Positions 5,398 to 13,795 of a stretch of DNA of 21,032 nt are shown here, piece by piece. Both the position numbers and the translations under genes were made by a program. The notes beneath the pieces are model-generated. The model made no database searches. It was not told the origin of the DNA and was given only the letters and a program-made list of their open reading frames with translations. The stretch comes from a virus, in IMG/VR virus record IMGVR_UViG_3300008448_010756, positions 1 through 21,032 of that record; one strand, written 5' to 3'. The stretch's first letter is position 1. Every line of letters starts with the position of its first letter.

Positions 5398-6459
5398 ATG
5401 ATTGATCGTCAAAAAACAGCACTTGTTCTCGGTGCTGGTGGTTTTATTGGAAGTCATATGGTAAAAAGACTGCGAGCAGACGGTTATTGGGTTCGTGGTG
5501 TAGATCTTAAGTATCCGGAGTTTTCTCAAAGTCAAGCAGATGAATTTATTGTTGCTGACCTCAGAGATGTTTATATAGTTCGTAAAGCAATTCGTTTTGC
5601 TGGATATCTTGGAAATTATTACAAACAAATTGAAGATAAGTTCTGCGAACCCTTTGATGAAATTTATCAATTTGCTGCCGATATGGGTGGTGCCGGATTT
5701 GTCTTCACTGGTGAGAATGATGCCGACATTATGCATAATTCGGCAACGATTAATTTGAATGTGTTGGATCAGGTTGTAAAGTTTAATAAGTTTAAAGGTG
5801 TAAACAAAACTAAAATTTTCTATTCCGGATCTGCTTGCATGTATCCTGAACATAACCAACTAGATCCTGACAATCCTGATTGCCGTGAAGAGTCTGCTTA
5901 CCCCGCTAACCCAGATTCAGAATATGGTTGGGAAAAACTTTTCGCTGAACGACTATTTTTCTCTTATCATCGTAATTATGGGATCCCTGTTCGGGTTGCT
6001 CGCTATCATAATATCTTTGGACCCGAAGGAACCTGGGAAGGTGGTAGAGAAAAGGCACCAGCAGCAATCTGCCGTAAAGTCGCTTATCTACCCCTAGAAG
6101 GCGGCACTATAGAGGTTTGGGGTGATGGTAAGCAGACTAGATCATTTCTCTATATTGATGAGTGTATTGAGGCAACCAGGAGAATGATGGATAGTGAGTT
6201 TATCGGACCCGTTAATATTGGTTCTGAGGAGATGGTAACTATCAATCAACTTGTTGATACTGCTGCTGAAGTTGCCGGTAAGAACGTTGAAAAGGAACAT
6301 ATTTTAGACGCTCCTCTTGGAGTTCGTGGTCGTAATTCAAATAATGACGTAGTTCGTAGAGAGCTTGGGTGGGATTATTCTCAAACTCTTGAAGATGGTA
6401 TTCGTAAAACCTATAATTGGATATCCGAACAAATTCAATCTAAAAAGTTGTCCTCATAA
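5398..6459 (+). CDS. GDP-mannose 3,5-epimerase
   Basis: This is an extended SDR enzyme expected to convert GDP-D-mannose to GDP-L-galactose (and GDP-L-gulose) using bound NAD. The Rossmann loop is GAGGFIGSH (12-20). The signature AADMGGAGFV, the SGSACMYPE segment, NPDSEYGWEKL, YHNIFGPEGTWEGGREKAPAA, WGDGKQTRSFLYIDEC and GVRGRNSNNDV all match plant GME closely. C147, Y176, K180 and K219 correspond to the catalytic Cys, Tyr, Lys and Lys of the Arabidopsis enzyme. Length (353) is that of the family. It is the first gene of the operon. No GDP-fucose genes (Gmd/Fcl) accompany it. Instead fucosyltransferase-type enzymes follow, so GDP-L-galactose may be their donor. Action on a GDP-heptose is an alternative. 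Confidence 0.9.
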   Translation: MIDRQKTALVLGAGGFIGSHMVKRLRADGYWVRGVDLKYPEFSQSQADEFIVADLRDVYIVRKAIRFAGYLGNYYKQIEDKFCEPFDEIYQFAADMGGAGFVFTGENDADIMHNSATINLNVLDQVVKFNKFKGVNKTKIFYSGSACMYPEHNQLDPDNPDCREESAYPANPDSEYGWEKLFAERLFFSYHRNYGIPVRVARYHNIFGPEGTWEGGREKAPAAICRKVAYLPLEGGTIEVWGDGKQTRSFLYIDECIEATRRMMDSEFIGPVNIGSEEMVTINQLVDTAAEVAGKNVEKEHILDAPLGVRGRNSNNDVVRRELGWDYSQTLEDGIRKTYNWISEQIQSKKLSS

Positions 6460-6471
6460 TTGGTATTGTAT

Positions 6472-7245
6472 ATGAATAGGATTAAAGATTTTTCTGATTT
6501 GAAAGATAGGATTGTTGAATGGATTCAACAATATTGTGTAGATAATTCTATCAAATCTCTTGTGATTGGGGTGTCTGGTGGAATTGATTCTGCAGTTTCT
6601 TCAACTCTTGCTGCCTCTACAGGTCTTCCTGTGTATGCACTTGGTATGCCAATTCATCAAAAAGAAGATCAGGAAGTATTATCTGATACGCATTTAGATT
6701 GGCTTCAACAAAACTTTTCTAATGTAATAGTTAATAAATTTGATCTTACTAAAGTTTTTGATACTTTCGAGTATACGATGAGGGAGTTTGGAGTAAATGA
6801 ACTCTCCCTTGCTAATAGCAGATCACGTCTTCGTATGATGACCTTATATCAAATTGCTGGATCTGTTGGTGGAATTGTTGTTGGAACTGGTAATAAAGTG
6901 GAAGATTATGGTATTGGATTTTATACAAAGTATGGTGATGGTGGAGTTGATATTGCCCCTATTGCGGACCTTTACAAGACAGAAGTGTGGAAACTTGGTG
7001 AGCATCTTGGTATAGATCAACGTATTATTGAAGCACAACCCACAGATGGTCTCTGGGAAGATGGGAGAACTGATGAGGATCAAATTGGAACCTCTTATGA
7101 GATGCTTGAGTGGGTAATGGAAAAAGGTTTTTATGAAGACCCCATGTTTTTAAGCGAAGAACAGATAAATGCCATATCTACATATAATAAATTCAACACA
7201 CAAAACAAACATAAAATGATTTCTATCCCCACTTTCAAATTATGA
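6472..7245 (+). CDS. nadE: NH3-dependent NAD synthetase
   Basis: It amidates nicotinic acid adenine dinucleotide to NAD with ATP and ammonia. The ATP pyrophosphatase loop SGGIDSA is at 35-41, GTGNKVED at 138-145, the YTKYGDGGVDIAPI segment at 151-164, and PTDGLWEDGRTDEDQIG at 190-206, all diagnostic of NadE. Length (257) fits the short, ammonia-using type; no glutaminase domain is present. The frame opens at 6460 with TTG, but the ATG at 6472 gives the natural MNRIKDF start. The next gene overlaps by ATGA. Inside a glycan operon it may sustain NAD for the three NAD-dependent sugar enzymes or for the infected cell. A shift toward amidating a sugar acid is a less likely alternative, given the intact NadE motifs. 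Confidence 0.9.
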   Translation: MNRIKDFSDLKDRIVEWIQQYCVDNSIKSLVIGVSGGIDSAVSSTLAASTGLPVYALGMPIHQKEDQEVLSDTHLDWLQQNFSNVIVNKFDLTKVFDTFEYTMREFGVNELSLANSRSRLRMMTLYQIAGSVGGIVVGTGNKVEDYGIGFYTKYGDGGVDIAPIADLYKTEVWKLGEHLGIDQRIIEAQPTDGLWEDGRTDEDQIGTSYEMLEWVMEKGFYEDPMFLSEEQINAISTYNKFNTQNKHKMISIPTFKL

Positions 7246-8018
7246 CTTCAACTATTAATGATGTTAAAAAGTTTTGGGATGATCGTCCCTGCAATGTAAA
7301 ACATTCCTCAAAGGAAGTTGGTACAAGAGAATACTTTAATGAGGTGGAACGTAAGAAGTTTAGGGCAGAACCTCACATTATCAAGTTTACTGAATTTTCA
7401 AGTTGGGAAGGTAAAAAAGTTTTAGAAATTGGTTGTGGTCTTGCTACAGTTGGAGCTAATTTTGCTTTTCATGGTGCAGATTATACTGGAGTAGAATTAT
7501 CAGAATCTAGTCTTGAACTTGCTAAAAAAAGATTTGAAGTCTTTGATCAAAAAGGTAAGTTTTATTCTGGAAATGCCGAAGAACTTTCTACCTTTGTTCC
7601 TGTTGAAACTTATGATTTGATTTATTCTTTTGGAGTAATTCATCACAGTCCTTATCCAGAAAAGATTATTTCTGAAATTAAGAAATATATGAATAAGGAC
7701 AGTGTTCTTAAGATCATGCTTTATGCAAAAGATTCTTGGAAGAATTATATGATTGATGCAGGTTTAGATCAACCTGAAGCACAGTATGGATGTCCGATTG
7801 CAAATACATATACTAAAAAAGATGTGCTAGAATTACTAGATGGATATAGTGTGGTTTCTATCGAACAGGATCATATATTTCCCTATCAAATTGAACCCTA
7901 TAAAAGGGGTGAATATGTTAAGCAACCTTGGTTTCAATCTATGCCTTTTGAAATGTTTAGGACTCTTGAGAAAAATCTTGGTTGGCATTTATTAATCACT
8001 GCTAAATTGGACGTATGA
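7242..8018 (+). CDS. Class I SAM-dependent methyltransferase
   Basis: A Rossmann methyltransferase of 258 residues. The SAM-binding motif I is VLEIGCG (60-66), the acidic residue of motif II is in GVELS (83-87), and motif IV is in the YDLIYSFGVIHH segment (124-135). The N-terminal region (FWDDRPCNVKHSSKEVGTREYF) resembles a group of methyltransferases found in surface-polysaccharide clusters. The likely substrate is a sugar hydroxyl or carboxyl, inferred from the context. Start and stop overlap the neighbours by ATGA on both sides, placing it firmly in the operon. It lies between NAD synthetase and the sugar dehydrogenase. Confidence 0.85.
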   Translation: MTSTINDVKKFWDDRPCNVKHSSKEVGTREYFNEVERKKFRAEPHIIKFTEFSSWEGKKVLEIGCGLATVGANFAFHGADYTGVELSESSLELAKKRFEVFDQKGKFYSGNAEELSTFVPVETYDLIYSFGVIHHSPYPEKIISEIKKYMNKDSVLKIMLYAKDSWKNYMIDAGLDQPEAQYGCPIANTYTKKDVLELLDGYSVVSIEQDHIFPYQIEPYKRGEYVKQPWFQSMPFEMFRTLEKNLGWHLLITAKLDV

Positions 8019-9127
8019 AAATAGGTGTTATTGGTGCCGGAAGACTTGGAATTTGTTTTGCTCTTCTTTTAGAGAAGGCAGGATATGAAGTTGTGGCATC
8101 TGATGTTCGTGAAGATTATGTAAAAGATCTTCAAGATAAACGAATCATTACAAATGAACCACATGTTCAGGAACTTCTTTCCGAATCAAAAAATATTACA
8201 TTTAAGACTGGAAATTTAGATGTAATTAAAGAATGCGATATTCTCTATACTCTTGTTGCAACTCCATCTTTATCTGACGGTAGTTATGATATTTCTAGTA
8301 TTTGGAATGTCGTAAATGATCTTCAGAATGCTAATTTTTCAGTAAAAGGAAAATCTTTAGTTATTGGATGTACAACAAATCCTGGGGATTGTGAGAAGTT
8401 TCAGGAAAAACTCCAAGCATATGGGGTTGATGTATTTTATAATCCAGAATTTATTGCACAGGGATCCGTTATTAAGGATCTCCAAAATGCTGATATGGTT
8501 TTAATTGGAGGTAGAGGAAATCATCTTTATGCATTAAATGACATCTATCTTAAGATACAAGAAAATCCTCCTAAAATTTATTTTATGAGCACCAAAGCTG
8601 CTGAAATTACTAAAATAGCAGTTAATTGTTTCCTCACTACAAAGATCAGTTATGCCAATATGGTTGGACAAGTTCTTGCTCTTTCTGGCATGGAGGATGA
8701 GATATTCCATGTTCTCGAAGCAATTGGTAGTGATACTAGGGTTGGTGGCAAGTATATAAATTATGGTTTTGGATTTGGTGGTCCATGCCTACCAAGAGAC
8801 AATAGAGCTTTTGGTGTTTATATGAAAAAATTGGGATTGAATAATAATCTTGGATCTACCACCGATGATTTTAACAATGAACATGCAAAGTTTTTGTTTA
8901 ATTATTTTGTAAATAAAAATACTAAAAATCTTCCATTTTGTTTTCATTACATTACATATAAGGAGCAAACTGATATTCTCACTGAAAGTCAACAGTATCG
9001 TTTGTGTTTAGACTTATTGAATGCTGGGTATAAAGTTTATGTTGTTGATGAACTTATAAAGGATCAGTGTGATGAAAGAATAGAATGGGGCATACCATGT
9101 GAAGAAGTATTTTGGATAGAGCTATGA
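8015..9127 (+). CDS. UDP-glucose/GDP-mannose-type 6-dehydrogenase
   Basis: NAD-dependent four-electron oxidation of a nucleotide sugar to the uronic acid. The dinucleotide loop is GAGRLG (7-12), with YNPEFIAQGSVIKDL (142-156) in the middle domain, the AAEITKIAVNCFL helix with K200 and N204 in the positions of the catalytic Lys/Asn, and FGFGGPCLPRD (252-262) with C258 as the thioester Cys. The 370-residue length is shorter than the usual 390-440, the shortening being in the C-terminal sugar-binding domain. The choice between UDP-glucose, UDP-HexNAc and GDP-mannose cannot be made from motifs alone. The ATGA overlaps at both ends show coupling. It gives the pathway an acidic sugar. Confidence 0.87.
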   Translation: MKIGVIGAGRLGICFALLLEKAGYEVVASDVREDYVKDLQDKRIITNEPHVQELLSESKNITFKTGNLDVIKECDILYTLVATPSLSDGSYDISSIWNVVNDLQNANFSVKGKSLVIGCTTNPGDCEKFQEKLQAYGVDVFYNPEFIAQGSVIKDLQNADMVLIGGRGNHLYALNDIYLKIQENPPKIYFMSTKAAEITKIAVNCFLTTKISYANMVGQVLALSGMEDEIFHVLEAIGSDTRVGGKYINYGFGFGGPCLPRDNRAFGVYMKKLGLNNNLGSTTDDFNNEHAKFLFNYFVNKNTKNLPFCFHYITYKEQTDILTESQQYRLCLDLLNAGYKVYVVDELIKDQCDERIEWGIPCEEVFWIEL

Positions 9128-9735
9128 ACATTTTTATTGATTGTGGAACTCATTTATTTCAGGGATTTAGGCAATTTGCCGAAAAGTATAATATTGATGG
9201 GGATTGGAAATGCTATTGCTTTGAAGCAAATCCTTTTACCTATAAAAAGTCAATTTCTGAATATAATGCTCTTTTAGAAGAAGGTTATAATATAACTCAT
9301 TTTAATAAAGCTGTTTATATTGAGGATGGTAAAATATCCATGAATTGTTCTCGTGATGAAGGTGGACCTTATGCTGACGGACATTTTAGTCAATCATCTA
9401 ACATCCTAACAGATCCTCCTGATTATGATCATGTTTATCATTATGGATTTGACTACCTTGAGGAAAAGGTTGAAGTTGAATCTATTAATTTCTCAAAATT
9501 TCTTCAGGAAAATGTAAGTAATGGTGACTTTGTTGTTGTCAAAATGGATGTAGAAGGAGCAGAGTTTTCTATCCTACCTTCTATTGTTCATGATAATTCT
9601 TATAAATTAATCAGTCATTTTTATTGCGAATTCCATGAAAGATTTTTTGAACCAAAAAGTAAGTATAAAGTGCTTAAAGAGCAGTATATAAATATTTTTA
9701 AGGATTCTGAAATTTTATTTGAGGAATGGATTTGA
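9124..9735 (+). CDS. FkbM-family methyltransferase
   Basis: It carries the FkbM signature: FIDCGTH in the SAM loop (4-10), CFEANP (32-37) and KMDVEGAEF (140-148), with an E/H-rich end. FkbM-type enzymes methylate hydroxyls, including sugar hydroxyls in bacterial glycans; the substrate here is inferred. The frame can be extended to a TTG at 9112, but the ATG at 9124 in the ATGA overlap with the dehydrogenase is the natural start, giving 203 residues. The stop overlaps the GT6 start (TGATG). The position directly before a terminal-type glycosyltransferase fits modification of its acceptor or donor sugar. Confidence 0.85.
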   Translation: MNIFIDCGTHLFQGFRQFAEKYNIDGDWKCYCFEANPFTYKKSISEYNALLEEGYNITHFNKAVYIEDGKISMNCSRDEGGPYADGHFSQSSNILTDPPDYDHVYHYGFDYLEEKVEVESINFSKFLQENVSNGDFVVVKMDVEGAEFSILPSIVHDNSYKLISHFYCEFHERFFEPKSKYKVLKEQYINIFKDSEILFEEWI

Positions 9736-10541
9736 TGAAAAAAATTGCTATTAGTTTTATTGGTACTGGGAATTATGTGAACTTTTTTCCCAAGTACTAT
9801 GAAACGATAAATGAATACTTTGTGCCAGAATGTGAGAAGCATTTCTTTGTTTTAACTGATGGTGTATTTGATGGAGATCTACCCGATAATATTACTATAA
9901 TACCCACAACGGACAAGTACGAACAAACTCCACATGATTATGCCCCTAATGGGTGGGTTAGTATGATCCATAAAACTATCGGTGGATTGTACAGATTTGA
10001 GACAATTAAAAATTTGAAAGATAGGTTAAAAGAATTTGATTGGTATGCATATATCGATGCTGATTATTATGCTTGCCCAGAAGTAATTACCTATGAAAGT
10101 TTCTTTGATGATACGAAAGATTTTTTTGCCGTTCAGCATCCATGTTTTACTAAAGAATGGACAAGGTATGCTGGTGGAAATAGACCATTCGAAAGAAATT
10201 CTGAATCTTTATCTTGCGTAAAGAAAGAAGAAGAAATTGATGAAGTTTATTTGCAGGGATGCCTATGGGGTGGAAAAGTACCCAAGGTTTTTGATATGGT
10301 AGAGGAACTGGATAGGAGAGTCAAAGTAGATATAGAAAATGATTTTGTTTCTAAAGTTGTATCCAGTGCTCTTGATGAAAATCATCTAAACCGATATAGA
10401 ATAGATTATGCAGATCAGTTTCATATACTTCACCCCTCTTTTGCCAAACCTGGAAACATTCCTAGTGAGCAATTTTCATATGAAGCAAAAATGATTCATT
10501 CTCCTGCATATAGGTATGAACTTCTAGGAGCATCTACTTAA
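9735..10541 (+). CDS. GT6 (ABO-like) alpha-1,3-Gal/GalNAc transferase
   Basis: Family 6 retaining glycosyltransferase, related to the human ABO and alpha-1,3-galactosyltransferases, which add Gal or GalNAc alpha-1,3 to a galactoside. The family blocks appear in order: YIDADYY with metal motif D108-A109-D110, FAVQHPCF (131-138), PFERNSES (151-158), YLQGCLWGGKV (172-182) and DENHLNRY (214-221), the last matching DESHLNKY of ABO. The soluble catalytic domain only, with no membrane anchor, is as in bacterial relatives. I recall that bacterial GT6 enzymes mostly carry NxN in place of DxD and that cyanophage P-SSM2 has a GT6, so the DxD here is notable. The ATG at 9735 has GAGG ten bases upstream; the alternative ATG at 9726 would leave one base. 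Two GT11 enzymes downstream could build an H-like acceptor. Confidence 0.87.
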   Translation: MKKIAISFIGTGNYVNFFPKYYETINEYFVPECEKHFFVLTDGVFDGDLPDNITIIPTTDKYEQTPHDYAPNGWVSMIHKTIGGLYRFETIKNLKDRLKEFDWYAYIDADYYACPEVITYESFFDDTKDFFAVQHPCFTKEWTRYAGGNRPFERNSESLSCVKKEEEIDEVYLQGCLWGGKVPKVFDMVEELDRRVKVDIENDFVSKVVSSALDENHLNRYRIDYADQFHILHPSFAKPGNIPSEQFSYEAKMIHSPAYRYELLGAST

Positions 10542-10557
10542 TTATTGGAGAGTTGTT

Positions 10558-11367
10558 ATGAAAAAATATTATTTTTCTATTGCTTCGGTTTTTAAAAATG
10601 AAAGTTGGGGAATGAAAGAGTGGTTGGATCATTACAAATTTCATGGTGTCGATCACATTTATCTTGTAAATGATTTTAGCACTGATGATTATATGAATAT
10701 TCTCAATCCTTATATTGAGGATGGATTTGTTACTTTATATCATAATGACAATTCGGAAAGATATACTGGAAGACAAATTGATATTAATAATAAATTTTTT
10801 AAACCAGTTGTAAATGAAACTCAATGGATTGTTAATTTAGATCTTGATGAATTTCTTTATAGTCCTAAAGAAATGGATTTAAAAAATATATTGCAGAAAT
10901 ATGAATCGTATGCCTGCATAATTGCTAATTGGGTTTGGTTTAATTCTAATGGTCATGTCAAACAACCATCATCTATAGTTCATTCTTTTACGAAAAGATG
11001 TGAATATGACGGTAAAGTTTATATGAAAAGTCCTGGTAATTCTTTTTTTGAGTGGATTCAATTCAATGCTCCAAAAGTTATTTTAAATTCTGACTTTAGT
11101 ATAGAATCATTTAACATACATTCTGCTAAAGTAAATGGAAATGGTATTAATGTATCAACTCAAGATATGTCAGATGATCCTGAACTATTGATAAATCATT
11201 ATCAACTTCAATCTAGAGAATATTGGGAAAAGATTAAGATGAATCGGGGCGATGTAAATCATTGGTTCAAAGGATCTCCAAGAGATTTTGGGGGATATGA
11301 ATCCATGGATATTGGGGACATTGATGATTTTAGACTTTCGGAACAGAATAAGGAGATATGCAAATGA
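10558..11367 (+). CDS. GT92-like / GT-A glycosyltransferase
   Basis: The 269-residue inverting GT-A enzyme has the start pattern of the GT92/DUF23 and Glyco_tranf_2_4 group: SVFKNESWGMKEWLDHYKFH (10-29), then GVDHIYLVNDFSTDD. The metal-binding block is NLDLDEFLY (93-101), the characteristic DxDEF. The acceptor and sugar are not predictable; galactosyl transfer is common for GT92. GGAG at 10547-10550 lies seven bases before the ATG, one of the clearer ribosome sites in the operon. The end overlaps the following GT11 start by four bases (ATGA at 11364). No membrane segment is seen, so it should act at the cytoplasmic side. Confidence 0.8.
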   Translation: MKKYYFSIASVFKNESWGMKEWLDHYKFHGVDHIYLVNDFSTDDYMNILNPYIEDGFVTLYHNDNSERYTGRQIDINNKFFKPVVNETQWIVNLDLDEFLYSPKEMDLKNILQKYESYACIIANWVWFNSNGHVKQPSSIVHSFTKRCEYDGKVYMKSPGNSFFEWIQFNAPKVILNSDFSIESFNIHSAKVNGNGINVSTQDMSDDPELLINHYQLQSREYWEKIKMNRGDVNHWFKGSPRDFGGYESMDIGDIDDFRLSEQNKEICK

Positions 11368-12224
11368 TCGGAATGAATAACCTAGGTAAAAATGGTAGAC
11401 TAGGCAATCAAATGTTTCAATATGCGGCATTAGTAGGTATTGCTAAAAATCGTGGATTTGATTTTGCTATACCAGATTGCTCCAATGCTAAAAGTTTTGA
11501 TTACCATAATGGGCATTCAATCGTAACTGTATATCATCAATTGCAGCATTGTTTTGAAATGAGTTATTGTGATGGTAGATATGGATTAATTGATGGAGAT
11601 GAGGTAGATCTTCATGAGTCTCATGAATTTTGTCAGGAACTTTTTGATGAGTGTCCCGATAATGTTTCTTTAAATGGATATTTTGAGACTGAAAAATATT
11701 TTCAAAATGCCGAGGAAGAAATAAGACTTGATTATAAATTTAATAAAGAAATTATAGATCAAGTTGATTCTCATTTTGAATCTTATTTGGATCAAAATCC
11801 TGTTTCTATAGTGGTTAGGGATTTCAATGCAACTTTTGACCATCCTGGATGTGAACAGTCTCATAGAAATCTTCCATTTGAATATTTTGAAAAGGCAATT
11901 GAATTTATGGGAAAGGATAGAACATATATTATATGCTCTAACAATATTGAATTATGTAAAAAACAAACGCAATTTAAAGGTGAAAATTTTATTTTTAATG
12001 AAATTAATCCTGAAGGAATATATAAGGGGCATTTTGATTTGTGCTTAATTTCTAAATGTTCAGACTTTATTATTTCAAATAGTACATTTGCTTGGTGGGG
12101 TGCCTGGTTGGGAGAAAATAAAGATAAAAAAATTGTTTGCCCACACCCTTGGTATGGAGAGACTTTAAGTCATATTAAAACTGATGACTTATATCCGGAC
12201 AGTTGGATAAAAATTAATTGTTAA
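11364..12224 (+). CDS. GT11 fucosyltransferase-like, altered HxRRGDY motif
   Basis: Family 11 (alpha-1,2-fucosyltransferase type). The block GRLGNQMFQYAA is at 11-22, LNGYFETEKYF at 103-113, and the closing block NSTFAWWGAWL at 239-249. The normally near-invariant HxRRGDY donor-phosphate motif is replaced by VVRDFN (150-155), with only one Arg left. This suggests a changed donor, lower activity or decay. The protein is otherwise full length (286), unbroken, and carries the rest of the fold. The start at 11364 is chosen over ATG 11358 because AGGAG at 11351-11355 is eight bases away and because the second GT11 in the operon also begins MIG.N.LG. The two copies share MIG.N.LG..GRLGNQMFQY and look like diverged paralogues. 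Confidence 0.82.
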   Translation: MIGMNNLGKNGRLGNQMFQYAALVGIAKNRGFDFAIPDCSNAKSFDYHNGHSIVTVYHQLQHCFEMSYCDGRYGLIDGDEVDLHESHEFCQELFDECPDNVSLNGYFETEKYFQNAEEEIRLDYKFNKEIIDQVDSHFESYLDQNPVSIVVRDFNATFDHPGCEQSHRNLPFEYFEKAIEFMGKDRTYIICSNNIELCKKQTQFKGENFIFNEINPEGIYKGHFDLCLISKCSDFIISNSTFAWWGAWLGENKDKKIVCPHPWYGETLSHIKTDDLYPDSWIKINC

Positions 12225-12240
12225 TTACTTGGAGGATTTT

Positions 12241-13032
12241 ATGGACTTAACGAATTTACATGGATGGGGGGCACCAAAAGAATCATCCGAGATCTATCTT
12301 GAATGGTGTGAAAAATATTTAAATGATGATGAATTATTTAAAACTTTTAAATCAAATCCAGATTATCATAATACATTTGATGTTGAACCGGAGCACGGTA
12401 GAATTTATAAAAATATTGTTGAAACCGAATACGAATTTGATAGTGTTGAATATTTGAAATTGCTGAAAAGATTTCAAGAAAATGATCATTTTGGAAATCC
12501 AAAACTATATGATTATGATGGACATATGTTCGCAGCAATAACTCTTCGTTATATGAAAGATAGTTTTTTTATTAAATCTAAAATTGGCGATGAACCAATT
12601 AGTAGAGTTCTTGAAGTTGGATCTGGGTATGGGGGTCTTTGTAAAACACTAGATGTTATTGTTGATTTTGATGAATATTATTTTGTAGATCTTGAACCTG
12701 CGGTTAAGATTCAACAAAAATATTTAAAAAAGTTTGATTGTTTGAAAGATAAAAAACTAACTTTCATACCTACAAATAAACTTAAAAAAGTTGACAGTAT
12801 TGATCTTTTTATTTCAAACTATTCTTTGTCCGAATGTAGTTTTGATACTCAAATGATTTACTTTGAAAAATATATTGTAAATTCAAAATATCTTCATATT
12901 ATTTACAATAATCATATTACATATAATACTCATTTAGATTTCGAAAAGTTCATTGATAAATTAAGTCCATTATTTGATATAGAAATTTTTAGTGATTTTC
13001 ACAATAAACTAATCTTTGCAAAAAGAAAATAA
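12241..13032 (+). CDS. Putative sugar O-methyltransferase
   Basis: The protein (263 residues) has an N-terminal helical part and then a Rossmann methyltransferase. SAM motif I is VLEVGSGYGG (123-132), the motif II acid is in YFVDLEPA (147-154), and SNYSLSECS (192-200) is the post-motif typical of the putative sugar O-methyltransferase family found in polysaccharide clusters. The ATG at 12241 is preceded by GGAGG (12231-12235) at five bases, so the TTG at 12229 is not the start. There are 16 bases between the upstream stop and this start, one of the few gaps in the operon. The substrate is presumably a sugar hydroxyl. Confidence 0.78.
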   Translation: MDLTNLHGWGAPKESSEIYLEWCEKYLNDDELFKTFKSNPDYHNTFDVEPEHGRIYKNIVETEYEFDSVEYLKLLKRFQENDHFGNPKLYDYDGHMFAAITLRYMKDSFFIKSKIGDEPISRVLEVGSGYGGLCKTLDVIVDFDEYYFVDLEPAVKIQQKYLKKFDCLKDKKLTFIPTNKLKKVDSIDLFISNYSLSECSFDTQMIYFEKYIVNSKYLHIIYNNHITYNTHLDFEKFIDKLSPLFDIEIFSDFHNKLIFAKRK

Positions 13033-13049
13033 GATAGATAGGTAAAAAA

Positions 13050-13775
13050 ATGATTACTTTAAAAACAACGAAAGACGTAGCTTATGATTCTCCGGATCAT
13101 CTTTGTCCAATTGGAACTATTAATGATAATTTTTCATCGATTGGATTAATTGGTGAAATCACTGAATATTTTAATAATAGGCAGATTACTGTTTTGGATT
13201 TGGGGTGTGCTGGCGGACAATTTGTAGCAGATTTTATAGGTCAAGGTGACATTGCGGTAGGTTTGGAGGGCAGTAGTCACGCTCTTACTGGAACTGGTAA
13301 AAAAAATTGGAAAAAATATTATAATAAAAATTTATTCTTATGTGATATTACGGAAGACTATCAATTATATGATGACGGAGTTCCTATGTTATTTGATGTC
13401 ATCCATTCTGAGGAAGTCTTTGAACACATTTCACCTGAAGATGTTGATAGTTTGCTTTTAAATATTTTTAAACATCTAAAAGAGGGTGGTATTGGTATAT
13501 TTGGTATTTCTTTGGTTCCTGATGTTAGAAATAAAGATGGGGAAGCAATGGTTCCTCCTTTTGCCTCCGAAGATAAAACTATTGGATATAATGATGAACT
13601 CTTCGTTCTACATCAATCCGTCTTTCCTGCCAAATGGTGGAAAGAAAAAATAGAATCAATTGGATTTAAAATTTTTAAAAATGGAATTCATACTGATAAT
13701 TGTTTTGGTTATATCTTTAATCATAGTGTAAGATATGCAGGTAATGAATCTGTTTACATATGTTGTACTAAATAA
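13050..13775 (+). CDS. Class I SAM-dependent methyltransferase
   Basis: The 241 residues include SAM motif I VLDLGCAGG (48-56), motif II acid GLEGS, and FDVIHSEEVFEHI as motif IV. The rest, with WWKEKIESIGFKIF near the end, matches the usual methyltransferase type-11 ending. The substrate is probably a sugar or sugar phosphate in the same glycan. It is separated from its neighbours by 17 and 20 bases. It is the third of five methyltransferases in this run and is not closely similar to the other four in the motifs I can compare. Confidence 0.82.
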   Translation: MITLKTTKDVAYDSPDHLCPIGTINDNFSSIGLIGEITEYFNNRQITVLDLGCAGGQFVADFIGQGDIAVGLEGSSHALTGTGKKNWKKYYNKNLFLCDITEDYQLYDDGVPMLFDVIHSEEVFEHISPEDVDSLLLNIFKHLKEGGIGIFGISLVPDVRNKDGEAMVPPFASEDKTIGYNDELFVLHQSVFPAKWWKEKIESIGFKIFKNGIHTDNCFGYIFNHSVRYAGNESVYICCTK

Positions 13776-13795
13776 AAAAATTAATTATTACAAGC

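Noticed and set aside
5207-5398. Plus-strand ORF of 63 residues before the glycan operon
   Set aside because: It runs through the terminator hairpin and both promoter boxes and has no ribosome site.
5395-5859. Minus-strand ORF of 154 residues
   Set aside because: It is antisense to the GDP-mannose 3,5-epimerase gene, which has full family motifs; it is a shadow frame.
9687-9694. Perfect T4 late-promoter octamer TATAAATA inside the FkbM gene, 41 bases before GT6
   Set aside because: In sequence this AT-rich a few such octamers are expected by chance, and it is within a coding region of a unit that looks early.
11827-12048. Plus-strand ORF of 73 residues
   Set aside because: It lies fully inside the GT11 gene in another frame and has no independent start signal.
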